This document shows, piece by piece, positions 25,805-34,985 of a DNA stretch of 64,000 bases. This stretch comes from Acidiluteibacter sp963716125. GTDB taxonomy: Bacteria; Bacteroidota; Bacteroidia; Flavobacteriales_E; Vicingaceae. Both the position numbers and the translations under genes were made by a program. Every line of letters begins with the position of its first letter. Position 1 is the stretch's first letter. The notes beneath the pieces are model-generated. The model was not told the DNA's origin, did no database searches, and was given only the letters and a program-made list of their open reading frames with translations. The stretch covers positions 1,674,001-1,738,000 of the forward strand of contig OY970294.1 in NCBI GenBank assembly GCA_963716125.1, in the 5' to 3' direction.

Positions 25805-26664
25805 AAAAAATAATATATACTTTACTAGTGGTATCCCTTTTGGCTTGTAGCAATTCATCCAATAAGGAAAATATGACATCCAATGGATTTGAAATATTGT
25901 CTGACGGAAGTCAATTTAAATTGATTGCTTTTGATGATTCTGAGTTGCTCCCAACTGAAGATTTCTTTATTGAAAGTTTATTGATGATTACAGATACTGC
26001 GGGTGATACTATTCATTATGTGCCTTCTTATAAGTATTACGTAGAGTTCTATAAAGAATCTCCTATCTATCAAGCGTTAAGTAAAGTTCATAAAGGGGAT
26101 TCTATTAATATACGTATTAGAGAAGATGTATTACAAGAAACTTTTGGTTTTAATCCATTGGTGGCAAACAGCGATAAACTTTTAGAATTACACTTTCGAG
26201 CTCTACAATTTCTATCGGGAAATGAAGTAGGTGATACCTTATTGAAAAATTTAGCCATTCGTTCCAAATCAGAATCAAGAAAAATAGAAAATTATTTGGA
26301 AAAAGAAGCTGATAAAATGAGTTATCAAAATGTGGATGGTATTTATCGGAAAAGCTTAATTAAATCGACAAAAGAGAAGATAAAGATAGGAGATAAGATT
26401 GTAATCGAGTATGTTGGAAGTTTTTTAAACGATTATATTTTTGATTCCAAAACTGGAGATAATGCTTTGGAAATCACCTTTGGAATGAGTGATCAAATTA
26501 TAAGTGGATTTGATAAAATAATCCCTGGCATGGGAGAGGCTGAAAGTGTGAAAATAATATTACCTTCGCGCCACGCTTTTGGAAGTAAAGGTTCTATTAA
26601 AGGAATAGTTCCTCCATACACTCCAACTGTTTATAAATTAACTATTAAAAAAGTAACACATTAA
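25801..26664 (+). CDS. FKBP-type PPIase lipoprotein, two FKBP-like domains, first degenerate
   Basis: Lipoprotein of 287 residues (lipobox LLAC). The first FKBP-like half (about 30-135) has lost pocket residues and looks structural. The second half (about 190-287) keeps the fold: GDKIVIEYVGSFLNDYIFDS, GMSDQIISGFDKIIPGMGE, LPSRHAFG, IVPPYTPTVYKL. The start overlaps the previous stop by 4 bp (ATGA), so it is translationally coupled. It is probably a chaperone for exported outer-membrane or T9SS proteins; this is inferred from location and family. Confidence 0.8.
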   Translation: MKKIIYTLLVVSLLACSNSSNKENMTSNGFEILSDGSQFKLIAFDDSELLPTEDFFIESLLMITDTAGDTIHYVPSYKYYVEFYKESPIYQALSKVHKGDSINIRIREDVLQETFGFNPLVANSDKLLELHFRALQFLSGNEVGDTLLKNLAIRSKSESRKIENYLEKEADKMSYQNVDGIYRKSLIKSTKEKIKIGDKIVIEYVGSFLNDYIFDSKTGDNALEITFGMSDQIISGFDKIIPGMGEAESVKIILPSRHAFGSKGSIKGIVPPYTPTVYKLTIKKVTH

Positions 26665-26671
26665 AATTAAG

Positions 26672-27550
26672 ATGAAAAAAAGAATGTTTAAAGGTTTTAT
26701 AGCAGCTATTGCTATTGCTACAATTTCAGTATCATGTGGTGAAAAATCAGATTTTCCTGGATTTGATAAAATTGAAGATGGATTGTATATTAAGTATGAA
26801 AATAAAGCTGAAGGTGCAAAGTCTGCAACTATTGGAAGTATTCTTTCAATGGATTTAAAATACGGTACCAAAGATTCTACTTTAATGAATACCGCTGATA
26901 ATGGTATGCCATTTAAATTGCAAGTTGACTCAGGTCAGTATGTTGGTGATATTATGCATGCTTTTGCCAAATTAAGTGAAGGTGATAATGCAGTAATAAT
27001 TACTTCGGCTAATCAATTTTTCACGAAAACAGTTGGAACTCAATTACCTCCGTTTATTGATTCTTCTGAAATGTTGTATTTTACTGTAAAGTTGAATAAA
27101 ATTCAAACACAAGAAGAAGCTCAGGCAGATGCTCAAAATGCAAATGCTCAAAAAGCAATGAAAGAACAAGAAGATTTGCAAGCTTACCTTCAAACAAATA
27201 ATATTACAGCAGAACCTACTGAAAGTGGAATTTATTTTATTTCTGAAAAAGAAGGAACTGGAAAAGCAGCTGAAGCAGGTAAAACTGTTAAAGTTCATTA
27301 TACTGGTATGTTCTTAGATGGAACTAAATTTGATTCATCTTTAGATAGAGGTGAGCCATTTGAATTTCAATTAGGTATGGGTAATGTAATCCGTGGATGG
27401 GACGAAGGTGTTGTAATGATGAAAGAAGGTGGAAAAGCTCGTTTGATTATTCCTTCAGCAATGGCTTACGGTCCAAATGATAATGGTCCAATTCCTGGTT
27501 CTTCTACTTTAGTATTTGATGTAGAGTTATTGGAAGTATTGGATAAATAA
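26672..27550 (+). CDS. FKBP-type PPIase lipoprotein, C-terminal domain canonical
   Basis: Lipoprotein of 292 residues (lipobox SVSC near residue 24). A divergent FKBP-like N-terminal domain (about 35-145) is joined by an Ala/Gln-rich helix (EEAQADAQNANAQKAMKEQ) to a fully canonical FKBP domain: VKVHYTGMFLDGTKFDSS, RGEPFEFQLGMGNVIRGWDEGV, AMAYGPND, PGSSTLVFDVELL. The active-site residues (Tyr, Phe, Asp, Trp) are present, so isomerase activity is likely. It lies 7 bp after the previous gene, and a terminator follows. Confidence 0.88.
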   Translation: MKKRMFKGFIAAIAIATISVSCGEKSDFPGFDKIEDGLYIKYENKAEGAKSATIGSILSMDLKYGTKDSTLMNTADNGMPFKLQVDSGQYVGDIMHAFAKLSEGDNAVIITSANQFFTKTVGTQLPPFIDSSEMLYFTVKLNKIQTQEEAQADAQNANAQKAMKEQEDLQAYLQTNNITAEPTESGIYFISEKEGTGKAAEAGKTVKVHYTGMFLDGTKFDSSLDRGEPFEFQLGMGNVIRGWDEGVVMMKEGGKARLIIPSAMAYGPNDNGPIPGSSTLVFDVELLEVLDK

Positions 27551-27579
27551 TCGATTCAATAATAACAAATTATAATGCT

Positions 27580-27603
27580 AAAAGATGGTGAAAGCCATCT
27601 TTT
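27580..27603 (+). terminator. Intrinsic terminator closing the nrnA-gldI-FKBP operon
   Basis: A 9-bp stem (AAAAGATGG at 27580-27588 with CCATCTTTT at 27595-27603) has a 6-nt loop, followed by GGTTTTTAAA. It separates the first three PPIase genes from the fourth. Confidence 0.75.
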
Positions 27604-27633
27604 GGTTTTTAAAAGAATTTTTAAACAAAAAAA

Positions 27634-28455
27634 ATGATCATGAAGATTCTAAAGTATTTTATATTAACAGTTTTAATCGGTTTTTTTTCTGCTTGTAGTG
27701 TATTTAAAAAAGGCACAAAAGTGGATAAAAGAGAAGTTGGTAAAGTTTATAACACCCCATCAGGTTTATCTTATGTATTTACTGAATTGGGAACTGGAGA
27801 AAAAGTAGATTCAGGAGATGTAGCTACTGTTCATTACACTGGATTTTTAACGGATAGCACCAAATTTGATAGTTCTAAGGATAGAGATCAACCATTTAGT
27901 TTTAAAGTAGGTGGTGGTCAAGTGATAGAAGGATGGGATGAAGGTTTAACTTATATGCATATTGGAGATAAAGCTACTTTTACTATTCCATCAAATTTAG
28001 CTTATGGCAGCCAAGATCAAGGTGTAATTCCTGCCAATTCAACACTTATTTTTGATATTGATTTATTGAGTATCAAAGAAGGCGCAAAACCTTACAAAAT
28101 TGCAGGTTTAGATACTACTTCTTATGAGTCTGGTTTGAAAATTATTAAGGTGGTTGATAATGCAGAGAATGAATCTCCTAAAGTTGGGCAAACAGTAACG
28201 GTAGATTATTCAGGCTATTTAATGGATGGAACTTTATTTGATTCATCAGTTGATAGAGGTGAGCCAATTTCATTTGCTGTAGGAACAGGAAAGGTGATAA
28301 AAGGTTGGGATGAAGCTATCATGAAATTAAAGAAGGGCGAAAAAGCAAGATTGATTATTCCTTCTACTTTAGCTTATGGTAAAAGCGGAGCAGGTAGAGT
28401 TATTCCTCCTGATGCTACTTTGATATTTGATGTTCATTTAATTGATTTTAAATAA
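27634..28455 (+). CDS. FKBP-type PPIase lipoprotein with two canonical FKBP domains
   Basis: Lipoprotein of 273 residues (lipobox FFSAC) with two complete FKBP domains. Domain 1 has ATVHYTGFLTDSTKFDSS, EGWDEGLTYM and NLAYGSQ; domain 2 has VTVDYSGYLMDGTLFDSS, KGWDEAIMKL and TLAYGKSG. Both keep the pocket residues. It is the fourth PPIase gene in a row, and it has its own terminator. A start two codons later (ATGAAG) is equally plausible. Confidence 0.88.
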   Translation: MIMKILKYFILTVLIGFFSACSVFKKGTKVDKREVGKVYNTPSGLSYVFTELGTGEKVDSGDVATVHYTGFLTDSTKFDSSKDRDQPFSFKVGGGQVIEGWDEGLTYMHIGDKATFTIPSNLAYGSQDQGVIPANSTLIFDIDLLSIKEGAKPYKIAGLDTTSYESGLKIIKVVDNAENESPKVGQTVTVDYSGYLMDGTLFDSSVDRGEPISFAVGTGKVIKGWDEAIMKLKKGEKARLIIPSTLAYGKSGAGRVIPPDATLIFDVHLIDFK

Positions 28456-28470
28456 AATAATATTTTTTAA

Positions 28471-28495
28471 AACGTCTCAAATCTATTGAGACGTT
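28471..28495 (+). terminator. Intrinsic terminator after the double-FKBP gene
   Basis: A 10-bp perfect stem (AACGTCTCAA with TTGAGACGTT) has a 5-nt loop followed by a T-run. Confidence 0.88.
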
Positions 28496-28606
28496 TTTTT
28501 ATTCTATTAACAATTCGATGTTTAATGTTTTGTTTGATTTTCTATCAATTTAAATTTGAATGCATAACTTTGTTTGGATGATGATTTCTAAAACTTTCTA
28601 TAATTA

Positions 28607-30154
28607 ATGGAAAAATATGACTTATGCGTGATTGGTGGCGGTCCTGCAGGATACGCAGCTGCTATGCGCGCAATAGATTTCGGAAAAAAAGTTATTCTTG
28701 TTGAGAAATCAAAACTAGGTGGTTATGGAATTTATGATGGTGCTTTGGCCTCTAAAACCATGTGGGAATTATCTAACAAAATTAGTACCGTTAGAGAAAC
28801 CATCGGACAGGATAAAAGAATTGATATGACTTTTGAGGAAGTCAAAAAAATTATAGATGAAGCACTTTTCGAAAGGAAATTCCAACTTTCTTGCCATCTT
28901 AGAATTATTCATTCTGAAACCAATTTAATAACCTACGAAAGAGGATTAGCAAGTTTTTTAACCGATAAGGAAATTAAAATTGATAAGACCAATGGAGAAG
29001 AGATTATTATTTATGCAGAGCATACGCTAATAGCATCAGGAAGTCGTCCTAGGACACTAGATCATATTGATGTAGACGAGAAAACTATATTAACATCTGA
29101 CGGTATTCTGCATTTGGATGAATTTCCTAAAAGTTTAGTAATTCTTGGAGCTGGTGTAATCGGTTGTGAATTTGCAACCATGTTTTCTAACTTTGGACAA
29201 ACGAAAGTTTATTTAATTGATAAAGCTGAACGTATTTTACCATTTGAAGACAATGATATTGCCGAAATGGTTGCTAATAATTTGGAAGAAAATGGTGTAG
29301 TTATACATCGTGGTCTTCAATTGATTAGAATGGAACACAAAGATGGCGGTGTAGAATATGAACTAGAGAATAAGGATGGTAGTAGAGAGGTAATTCAGGT
29401 TGAAAAAGCTATGCTTTCCATTGGTAGAATTCCAAATTTTGAAGATTTAAAACTAGAGAATGCACATGTTGAAATGAGTGAAAGAGGTGTGCATATCGGA
29501 GAAAATGACACTCAAACCAATATTGATCATATTTATGCAGTTGGCGATGTATCAGGTAATATGGCTTTGGTAAATATTGGTGAAAGAGAAGCTAGGCATG
29601 CAGTTGTTTTAATGTTTGCTGATTTTGCAGTGAAACCAATTAGATATTCGAATATTTCTACCATTATGTTCTTAAATCCTGAAGTAGCGGCAGTAGGAAT
29701 TAATGTGCAGCAGGCTAAAGATCAAAATATTCCTGTTAGAGTTTCAAAAGTTGATTATTCCACTATAGCCCGTGCTATTGCTATGCGTAAAACCAATGGG
29801 TTTTTTAAAATAATAGTGAGCGATGATGATGAAATGCGTATTTTAGGAATGCGTGCTGTTGGTGAACATGCATCTAGTGCTATTCAAGCGGTGGCTTTGC
29901 TGATGTATATGGGCAAAGGAATAGAGGAATTAGCACATATGATTCACCCACATCCATCTATAGTTGAAGGTATTCAAGAATGTGTTAGAATGTTATTGGG
30001 TAAATCGGTATATAAATCTTCCGTATTTAAAGACAAGCTGAAATGTTATCGTTTTGTGAATGGTGAAAAACAGCCCTTAAATGTATTAGCAGATAATAAC
30101 GATACCTATCGCAAGGAAAAAAATCCTCAGAATCATGAATTAAAAAAGGGATAA
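28607..30154 (+). CDS. Pyridine nucleotide-disulfide oxidoreductase-like flavoprotein lacking the redox cysteines
   Basis: FAD/NAD(P) oxidoreductase of 515 residues. It has the FAD Rossmann motif IGGGPAGYAAAMRA (near residue 9), the NAD(P) motif ILGAGVIGCEFA (near 183), a second FAD motif (IYAVGDVSG near 310) and a dimerisation domain with HPHPSIVEG. Where lipoamide dehydrogenase has the disulfide CxxxxC, this protein reads LGGYGIYDGALASK, with no cysteine at either place. It therefore cannot use a dithiol cycle; soluble transhydrogenase (SthA) also departs from CxxxxC. The substrate is unknown. The extra C-terminal tail (about 45 residues, NGEKQPLNVLADNND) is unusual. Confidence 0.8.
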   Translation: MEKYDLCVIGGGPAGYAAAMRAIDFGKKVILVEKSKLGGYGIYDGALASKTMWELSNKISTVRETIGQDKRIDMTFEEVKKIIDEALFERKFQLSCHLRIIHSETNLITYERGLASFLTDKEIKIDKTNGEEIIIYAEHTLIASGSRPRTLDHIDVDEKTILTSDGILHLDEFPKSLVILGAGVIGCEFATMFSNFGQTKVYLIDKAERILPFEDNDIAEMVANNLEENGVVIHRGLQLIRMEHKDGGVEYELENKDGSREVIQVEKAMLSIGRIPNFEDLKLENAHVEMSERGVHIGENDTQTNIDHIYAVGDVSGNMALVNIGEREARHAVVLMFADFAVKPIRYSNISTIMFLNPEVAAVGINVQQAKDQNIPVRVSKVDYSTIARAIAMRKTNGFFKIIVSDDDEMRILGMRAVGEHASSAIQAVALLMYMGKGIEELAHMIHPHPSIVEGIQECVRMLLGKSVYKSSVFKDKLKCYRFVNGEKQPLNVLADNNDTYRKEKNPQNHELKKG

Positions 30155-30171
30155 GTTTTTTTATCTCTTTT
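30144..30171 (+). terminator. Probable intrinsic terminator overlapping the flavoprotein stop
   Basis: AAAAGGGATAA at 30144-30154 pairs with TTATCTCTTTT at 30161-30171 (one G-T pair), followed by CTTATTTATTT. The stem includes the stop codon. Confidence 0.55.
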
Positions 30172-30190
30172 CTTATTTATTTCAAATATT

Positions 30191-30613
30191 TTAAGGTCTA
30201 AAAGCAGGATTATTTACATATGAACTATCCGATAAAGCTTTTAAAAATGCTACTAAATCAGATTTATCTTGGTTGGATAAATTAGGGTTTGCACCGCTAT
30301 TGTTATGAAACATAAACTGATCAATATTCGGTGAATTTTCCTTCACTCCTGTGCTATAAAAATCTACTACTTCCTCTAATGTTGCAAATCTTCCATCATG
30401 CATGTATGGAGCAGTAAATAACAAGTTTCTCAAAGAAGGGGTTTTCCATTTACCAATATCAGATGGATTTTTTGTAACAAAAGCTAAACCTGCATCTGGA
30501 ACTAAATCTAAACCATTGTTTCTGAATTGAAAATCTGTCCATAAAGGATTATTTCTATCTCCAAGACAATGGGTACAATCACCTTTTGATTGATCACTAA
30601 ATACTTCAAATCC
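30191..30613 (-). pseudogene. Di-haem cytochrome c peroxidase, C-terminal remnant with damaged haem site
   Basis: Open for 140 codons but bounded upstream by an in-frame TAG (30614-30616). The segment matches the C-terminal haem domain of CcpA/MauG-type peroxidases: GFEVFSDQSKGDCTHC, then LWTDFQFRNNGLD, KTPSLRNLLFTAPYMHDGRF, TLEEVVDFYSTG, LSNQDKSDLVAFLKALS. The haem-binding CxxCH reads CTHCLG, so the axial His is replaced by Leu. The signal peptide and the first haem domain are absent. An ATG at 30433 could be misread as a small gene, but the family similarity extends upstream of it. It lies convergent to the flavoprotein gene. Confidence 0.8.
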
Positions 30614-30704
30614 CTAATTTCTTTAGTTGATTTGAACTATATTTTTAAATTTTATACCCGAAAAACTGATTATAATTTGATTTTTGTCATATTTTCGTGA
30701 AATA

Positions 30705-31625
30705 ATGAAAAATTATCCATTAATTGTCATTTTAGGACCAACAGCAGTTGGCAAAACCACTCTAGCTTGTCACCTAGCAATGCAAATTGATGCGGAAATT
30801 ATTTCAGCCGATAGCAGACAGGTTTACAAAGAGATGAATTTAGGAACGGGTAAGGATTATGATGACTACACTGTTGATGGAAAGCAAATCCCTCATCATT
30901 TAATTGATATTAAAAACCCTGGAGAAGAATATTCTGTATTTGAGTTTCAGCAAGATTTTTTAAAGACTTACCAGCAAATAAAAGAAAACGGTAAAAATGT
31001 AATCCTTTGTGGTGGTAGCGGAATGTATTTGGATGCTGCGCTTGCAGAATATAAAATGAGTGAAGTCATTATCAATAAAAATTTGAGAAGTGAATTAAAT
31101 AATTTATCTGATGATGAATTGGTTAGTAAATTGTCTCAATTGAAAAAACTTCACAATACTACAGACAGTATAGATAGAGAAAGGTTGATAAGAGCGATTG
31201 AAATAGAAACCTATTTAGCTAATAATCCTAAAGAAAAAATGCCAAAAATAGATAGAATTGTTTTTGGCTTAAAGGGCGAAAGAGAATGGATTAAACAGAA
31301 CATCCATCATCGATTAAAGGAGCGTTTAGAAACTGGAATGATTGAAGAAGTAGAGCAATTATTGACCCTGGGAATTAATCATGAAAAGTTGCGCTATTAT
31401 GGTTTGGAATATAAGTACATTAGTCTTTACTTAGCGAACGAGATAGACAAAGCAGCTTTGTTTACAGAATTGTATAGAGCGATAGCTGTTTTTGCGAAAA
31501 AACAAATGACATGGTTTAGAAGAATGGAAAAGACGGGTACAAATATTCTTTGGTTGGATGTTCAAAACGATGACAAAATAAACACTTTGACTTTTATTCA
31601 AAATCAACTCAACAAAATAAATTAA
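30705..31625 (+). CDS. miaA: tRNA dimethylallyltransferase
   Basis: Transfers a dimethylallyl group to A37 of tRNAs reading UNN codons. The P-loop GPTAVGKTTLA lies at the N-terminus; SADSRQVYKEMNLGTGK, HHLIDIKNP, GGSGMYLDAAL and YYGLEYKYISLYL are family signatures. I chose the ATG at 30705: it begins MKNYPLIVILGPTAVGKT with the standard short lead, whereas a TTG 21 bp upstream adds seven unrelated residues. TATTTTCG just upstream resembles a -7 box. The AddA-like gene follows 17 bp later. Confidence 0.93.
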   Translation: MKNYPLIVILGPTAVGKTTLACHLAMQIDAEIISADSRQVYKEMNLGTGKDYDDYTVDGKQIPHHLIDIKNPGEEYSVFEFQQDFLKTYQQIKENGKNVILCGGSGMYLDAALAEYKMSEVIINKNLRSELNNLSDDELVSKLSQLKKLHNTTDSIDRERLIRAIEIETYLANNPKEKMPKIDRIVFGLKGEREWIKQNIHHRLKERLETGMIEEVEQLLTLGINHEKLRYYGLEYKYISLYLANEIDKAALFTELYRAIAVFAKKQMTWFRRMEKTGTNILWLDVQNDDKINTLTFIQNQLNKIN

Positions 31626-31642
31626 CACGATAAAATATTCTA

Positions 31643-34600
31643 TTGGAAAATTTCAAAGTCTATAAATCATCAGCAGGTTCCGGAAAAACCTATACTTTAG
31701 TAAAAGAGTATTTAAAATTAGCATTGCAAAGTCATGCGGTGAATAATTTTAAGCGCATATTGGCAATTACATTTACTAATAAGGCTGCCAATGAAATGAA
31801 AGAGCGAATATTATTGGCACTTACTGATTTAAGTTCTGGAAAAGAATTAGAAGGAACTTCAGCTTATTTAAAAGCAGATTTAAAAAAAGAATTGTTGCTG
31901 AATGACCAACAAATTAAGAAACTTTCAGCCGATGTTTTAAAAACTATTTTGCATAATTATGCAGATTTTGGGATTGGGACAATTGATAAATTCACTTATA
32001 AAATTGTTCGAACTTTTGCTAGAGATTTAAATCTGCCTGCCAATTTTGAATTGGAGTTTAATGCTGATTTAGTTCTCAATAAAGCCATTGATTTAGTGTT
32101 GTCAAAAGTTGGGTTGGATGAGAAATTGACCGATTTATTAATAGAATTTACTACTCATAATATAGGCGAAGAGCGAAAATGGCAGTTGGAAAGGGATATT
32201 CTTACCATCGCTAAAGAAATATTAAAAGAAGATGGTTTGCAATCCATTCAATTTTTAAAACAATTTAATTTTGATGATTTTCAAGAGAAAATAGATTCTT
32301 ACAAAACGACTATTTCATCATTTAAAAAACAAATTCAATCCATTGGAGAAAATGCGATAAAGCTTATTGAGCAGCAGCATATTTCAGCTTCTAGTTTTGG
32401 AGGAGGTGAAAAAAATAGTATTGCAAAGTATTTCTATTACTTATCAAACTTTTTTGAAAAAAATTTAAGTCCAACTAATTCTCACATCAAAACTATTGAA
32501 GAAGATAAATGGACATCGGGAAAATGTCCTGCTGGTGAAAAAGCAGCTATTGAGTCAATAAAAATGGAGTTGACTAATTTCTTTAATGAATCTCAAAAAA
32601 TAATTGAATCTTCCTTTTCTGATTATATTATTAAATCTAATGCGCTTAGAAATTTATATGCAGTAGCATTGATTAATGAATTAGAAAAAGAAATTGAAGT
32701 CATCCGTAAAACGGACAACATCGTTCATATTTCAGAATTTAATAAACGAATTTCGGCTATCATTTCATCAGAGCCTGCTCCTTTTATTTATGAGCGAATA
32801 GGAGAGCGCTACAAGCATTATTTAATTGATGAATTTCAAGATACATCAATACTTCAATTTCACAATTTGATTCCACTTTTTAGCAATTCATTAGCTGAAG
32901 GACATTTTAACATGTTGGTAGGAGATGGTAAACAAGCCATTTATAGATTTAGAGGTGGAGAGGTGGAGCAATTTATGCAATTGCCTAAGATTTATAAAGC
33001 CGATGAAAACCCTGTTGTTGCCTCCAATGAGCCTATTTTTAATAGTGAATTTAAGGAAGACTATTTAAAAAATAATTTTAGATCAAAAAAGGAAATTGTA
33101 GAATTTAATAATGCGTTTTTTGATTTCATAAAATCAAGTTACCCTCAAATTGAAGAAATTTATTTTGAACAAGAGCAAATTCCAAATGAGAAAAATACAG
33201 GTGGATATGTTGAGTTCTATTTTTGTGAGCCTGCTCAAAATAAGAAATATGGCTTTGAGGAAACAACAGAAGATGAAGAGCAAGATGATCCTGAGCAAGT
33301 TGAAAAGTTATTAGAAACTATTCAATCATGTATTGAGGATGGGTATCAATATAAAGACATTGCAGTTTTGTTTCGAGCCAATAAAATAGCCAATACTGTT
33401 GCACAAACATTAGTGGATCACTCTATTCCAATTTCATCTTCCGAATCTGTAAAGATTGGCAACTCCAAATCAGTGAATTTAGTAGTAAATTTAATGGCTT
33501 ATTTGGTTGATTCTGAAATTACTTTATATCAAAAAAATATAGTAGAAGGTTTTCATACTTTAGGATATTATCAAGAAGATTTACATACGGTTTTTACCAA
33601 GTATTTAAAACAGAAAGATGCTGCAGTTTTCTCCAATCATTTAATTCTACTTTTAGGTGAATTGGATATATATCAATTAAAAGAACGACCCATTTATGAA
33701 ATAGCAGAAGAACTTTTTAGGAATTTAAGTTTGTTTGAAAAAGCAGATCCCTACATTCAGTTTTTCTTGGATGAAGTATTTTTATTTGCACAAAAGAAAA
33801 ACAATGATTTAGCGGCATTTATAGAATGGTGGGATCAAAATAAAGATGCTAAAGCCGTGATAATACCTGATGGGATCAATGCGGTAAATATATTGACAAT
33901 ACATAAATCAAAAGGTTTAGAATTTCCAATCGTAATTTTTTCACATGCAACTGCAGGTTTGCAAAAAATGGACGGAAGATGGGTTAAGGATGAAGATGCA
34001 GATGCCAAAATAAACAAGTTGGATTTTCTTTCAATGAATTCAGCGATTGAAAAAACAAAATTTGCTCACATTTATCAAGATGAAGACAAAAAGCGGCACA
34101 TTGATTTTTTGAATAATCTATATGTTGCTATGAGTCGGCCTAAGGATAGATTGTATATAATTAGCAAGCAACCTTCAAAGAAAAGGGAAAGCTTAAGCTT
34201 GCCAAATGTTTTTGGTAACTATTTAAATTCTATAAAAATTTTTGAAGAAGGAAAAAAGCTATATTCTTTTGGCATTTTAACCAAAGTAAATTCTTTGATT
34301 GATGAGAATGAAAATTTAAAGTTTATCAATTTTCTTTCTTCCGATTGGCGCGATAAATTAAATTTAAGTTTGCAAGCACCTAATTTTTGGGATATCAAAT
34401 TGAGTCAAACTGCACGCCAATATGGAAATACATTACATTTTATTTTAGCTCAAATTTCGTCCATCGATGATTTAGATCATGTTCTAAATCAAATGAAAAA
34501 TGAAGGAGCAATCAATACTGTTCAATTGCAAGAGTATAAGATGGAAATTGAAAATTTATTATCCATTGAGAGTATCAGCAAATACTTTCAAAAAGATTTA

Positions 34601-34840
34601 AAAGTAAGAACAGAATCAGATATTATAACTTCAAATAATGAAACTTACCGACCGGATAGAGTTGTTTATTTTGAGAATGAAATTACTGTAATTGATTTTA
34701 AAACAGGACAATATCAAGAGAAACATCAAGAACAGTTAAAAAATTATATGGAAATTATTCAAAGTATTGAAAGTAAAAAGGTAAATGGTAGTTTGATTTA
34801 TATTTCGGAGGGGAGAGAAGTTAATGTATCAATGATTTAA
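31643..34840 (+). CDS. UvrD/AddA-like helicase-exonuclease
   Basis: Superfamily 1A DNA helicase of 1065 residues with a C-terminal nuclease. Motif I (SSAGSGKTYT) is at residues 9-18, TFTNKAANEMKER is motif Ia, DEFQDTS (near 396) is motif II, and LVGDGKQAIYRFRGGE motif III. LTIHKSKGLEFPIVIF is motif V and YVAMSRPKDRLYI motif VI. The end (DRVVYFENEITVIDFKTGQ, then QLKNYMEII) is a PD-(D/E)XK nuclease with the Asp-Lys and Gln-Tyr motifs of AddA. Translation must start at the TTG at 31643, because the P-loop begins nine codons later and no ATG occurs before it. No AddB-like partner is adjacent. The likely role is double-strand break end processing. Confidence 0.88.
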   Translation: MENFKVYKSSAGSGKTYTLVKEYLKLALQSHAVNNFKRILAITFTNKAANEMKERILLALTDLSSGKELEGTSAYLKADLKKELLLNDQQIKKLSADVLKTILHNYADFGIGTIDKFTYKIVRTFARDLNLPANFELEFNADLVLNKAIDLVLSKVGLDEKLTDLLIEFTTHNIGEERKWQLERDILTIAKEILKEDGLQSIQFLKQFNFDDFQEKIDSYKTTISSFKKQIQSIGENAIKLIEQQHISASSFGGGEKNSIAKYFYYLSNFFEKNLSPTNSHIKTIEEDKWTSGKCPAGEKAAIESIKMELTNFFNESQKIIESSFSDYIIKSNALRNLYAVALINELEKEIEVIRKTDNIVHISEFNKRISAIISSEPAPFIYERIGERYKHYLIDEFQDTSILQFHNLIPLFSNSLAEGHFNMLVGDGKQAIYRFRGGEVEQFMQLPKIYKADENPVVASNEPIFNSEFKEDYLKNNFRSKKEIVEFNNAFFDFIKSSYPQIEEIYFEQEQIPNEKNTGGYVEFYFCEPAQNKKYGFEETTEDEEQDDPEQVEKLLETIQSCIEDGYQYKDIAVLFRANKIANTVAQTLVDHSIPISSSESVKIGNSKSVNLVVNLMAYLVDSEITLYQKNIVEGFHTLGYYQEDLHTVFTKYLKQKDAAVFSNHLILLLGELDIYQLKERPIYEIAEELFRNLSLFEKADPYIQFFLDEVFLFAQKKNNDLAAFIEWWDQNKDAKAVIIPDGINAVNILTIHKSKGLEFPIVIFSHATAGLQKMDGRWVKDEDADAKINKLDFLSMNSAIEKTKFAHIYQDEDKKRHIDFLNNLYVAMSRPKDRLYIISKQPSKKRESLSLPNVFGNYLNSIKIFEEGKKLYSFGILTKVNSLIDENENLKFINFLSSDWRDKLNLSLQAPNFWDIKLSQTARQYGNTLHFILAQISSIDDLDHVLNQMKNEGAINTVQLQEYKMEIENLLSIESISKYFQKDLKVRTESDIITSNNETYRPDRVVYFENEITVIDFKTGQYQEKHQEQLKNYMEIIQSIESKKVNGSLIYISEGREVNVSMI

Positions 34841-34883
34841 TGTAACAATCCTCCTTCACTGCGTTGCGGCGGACAAAGTGAAT

Positions 34884-34957
34884 CAATTGCGTATTGCTTC
34901 GCAATACTCTAATGTAACAATTAAACAATTTAACAATTGCGTATTGCTTCGCAATAC
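34884..34957. repeat. Direct repeat of a GTATTGC-TTC-GCAATAC hairpin
   Basis: Two copies of CAATTGC followed by the 17-bp hairpin GTATTGCTTCGCAATAC occur 50 bp apart (hairpins at 34891 and 34941). Short AATGTAACAATT strings lie between them. The 227-bp gap between two genes holds only repeats. Confidence 0.7.
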
Positions 34958-34985
34958 TTTAATAAAAATTAATCTTTAATTGGAC

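Noticed and set aside
28585..28605. A fourth copy of the response-regulator box (TTCTAAA-n-TTCTATA) before the flavoprotein gene
   Set aside because: The period is 10 and not 11, and no TTTG element follows at the 12-nt distance.
30191..30433. An 80-residue protein starting at the ATG at 30433
   Set aside because: Peroxidase similarity continues upstream in the same frame for 60 codons, so this is a fragment.
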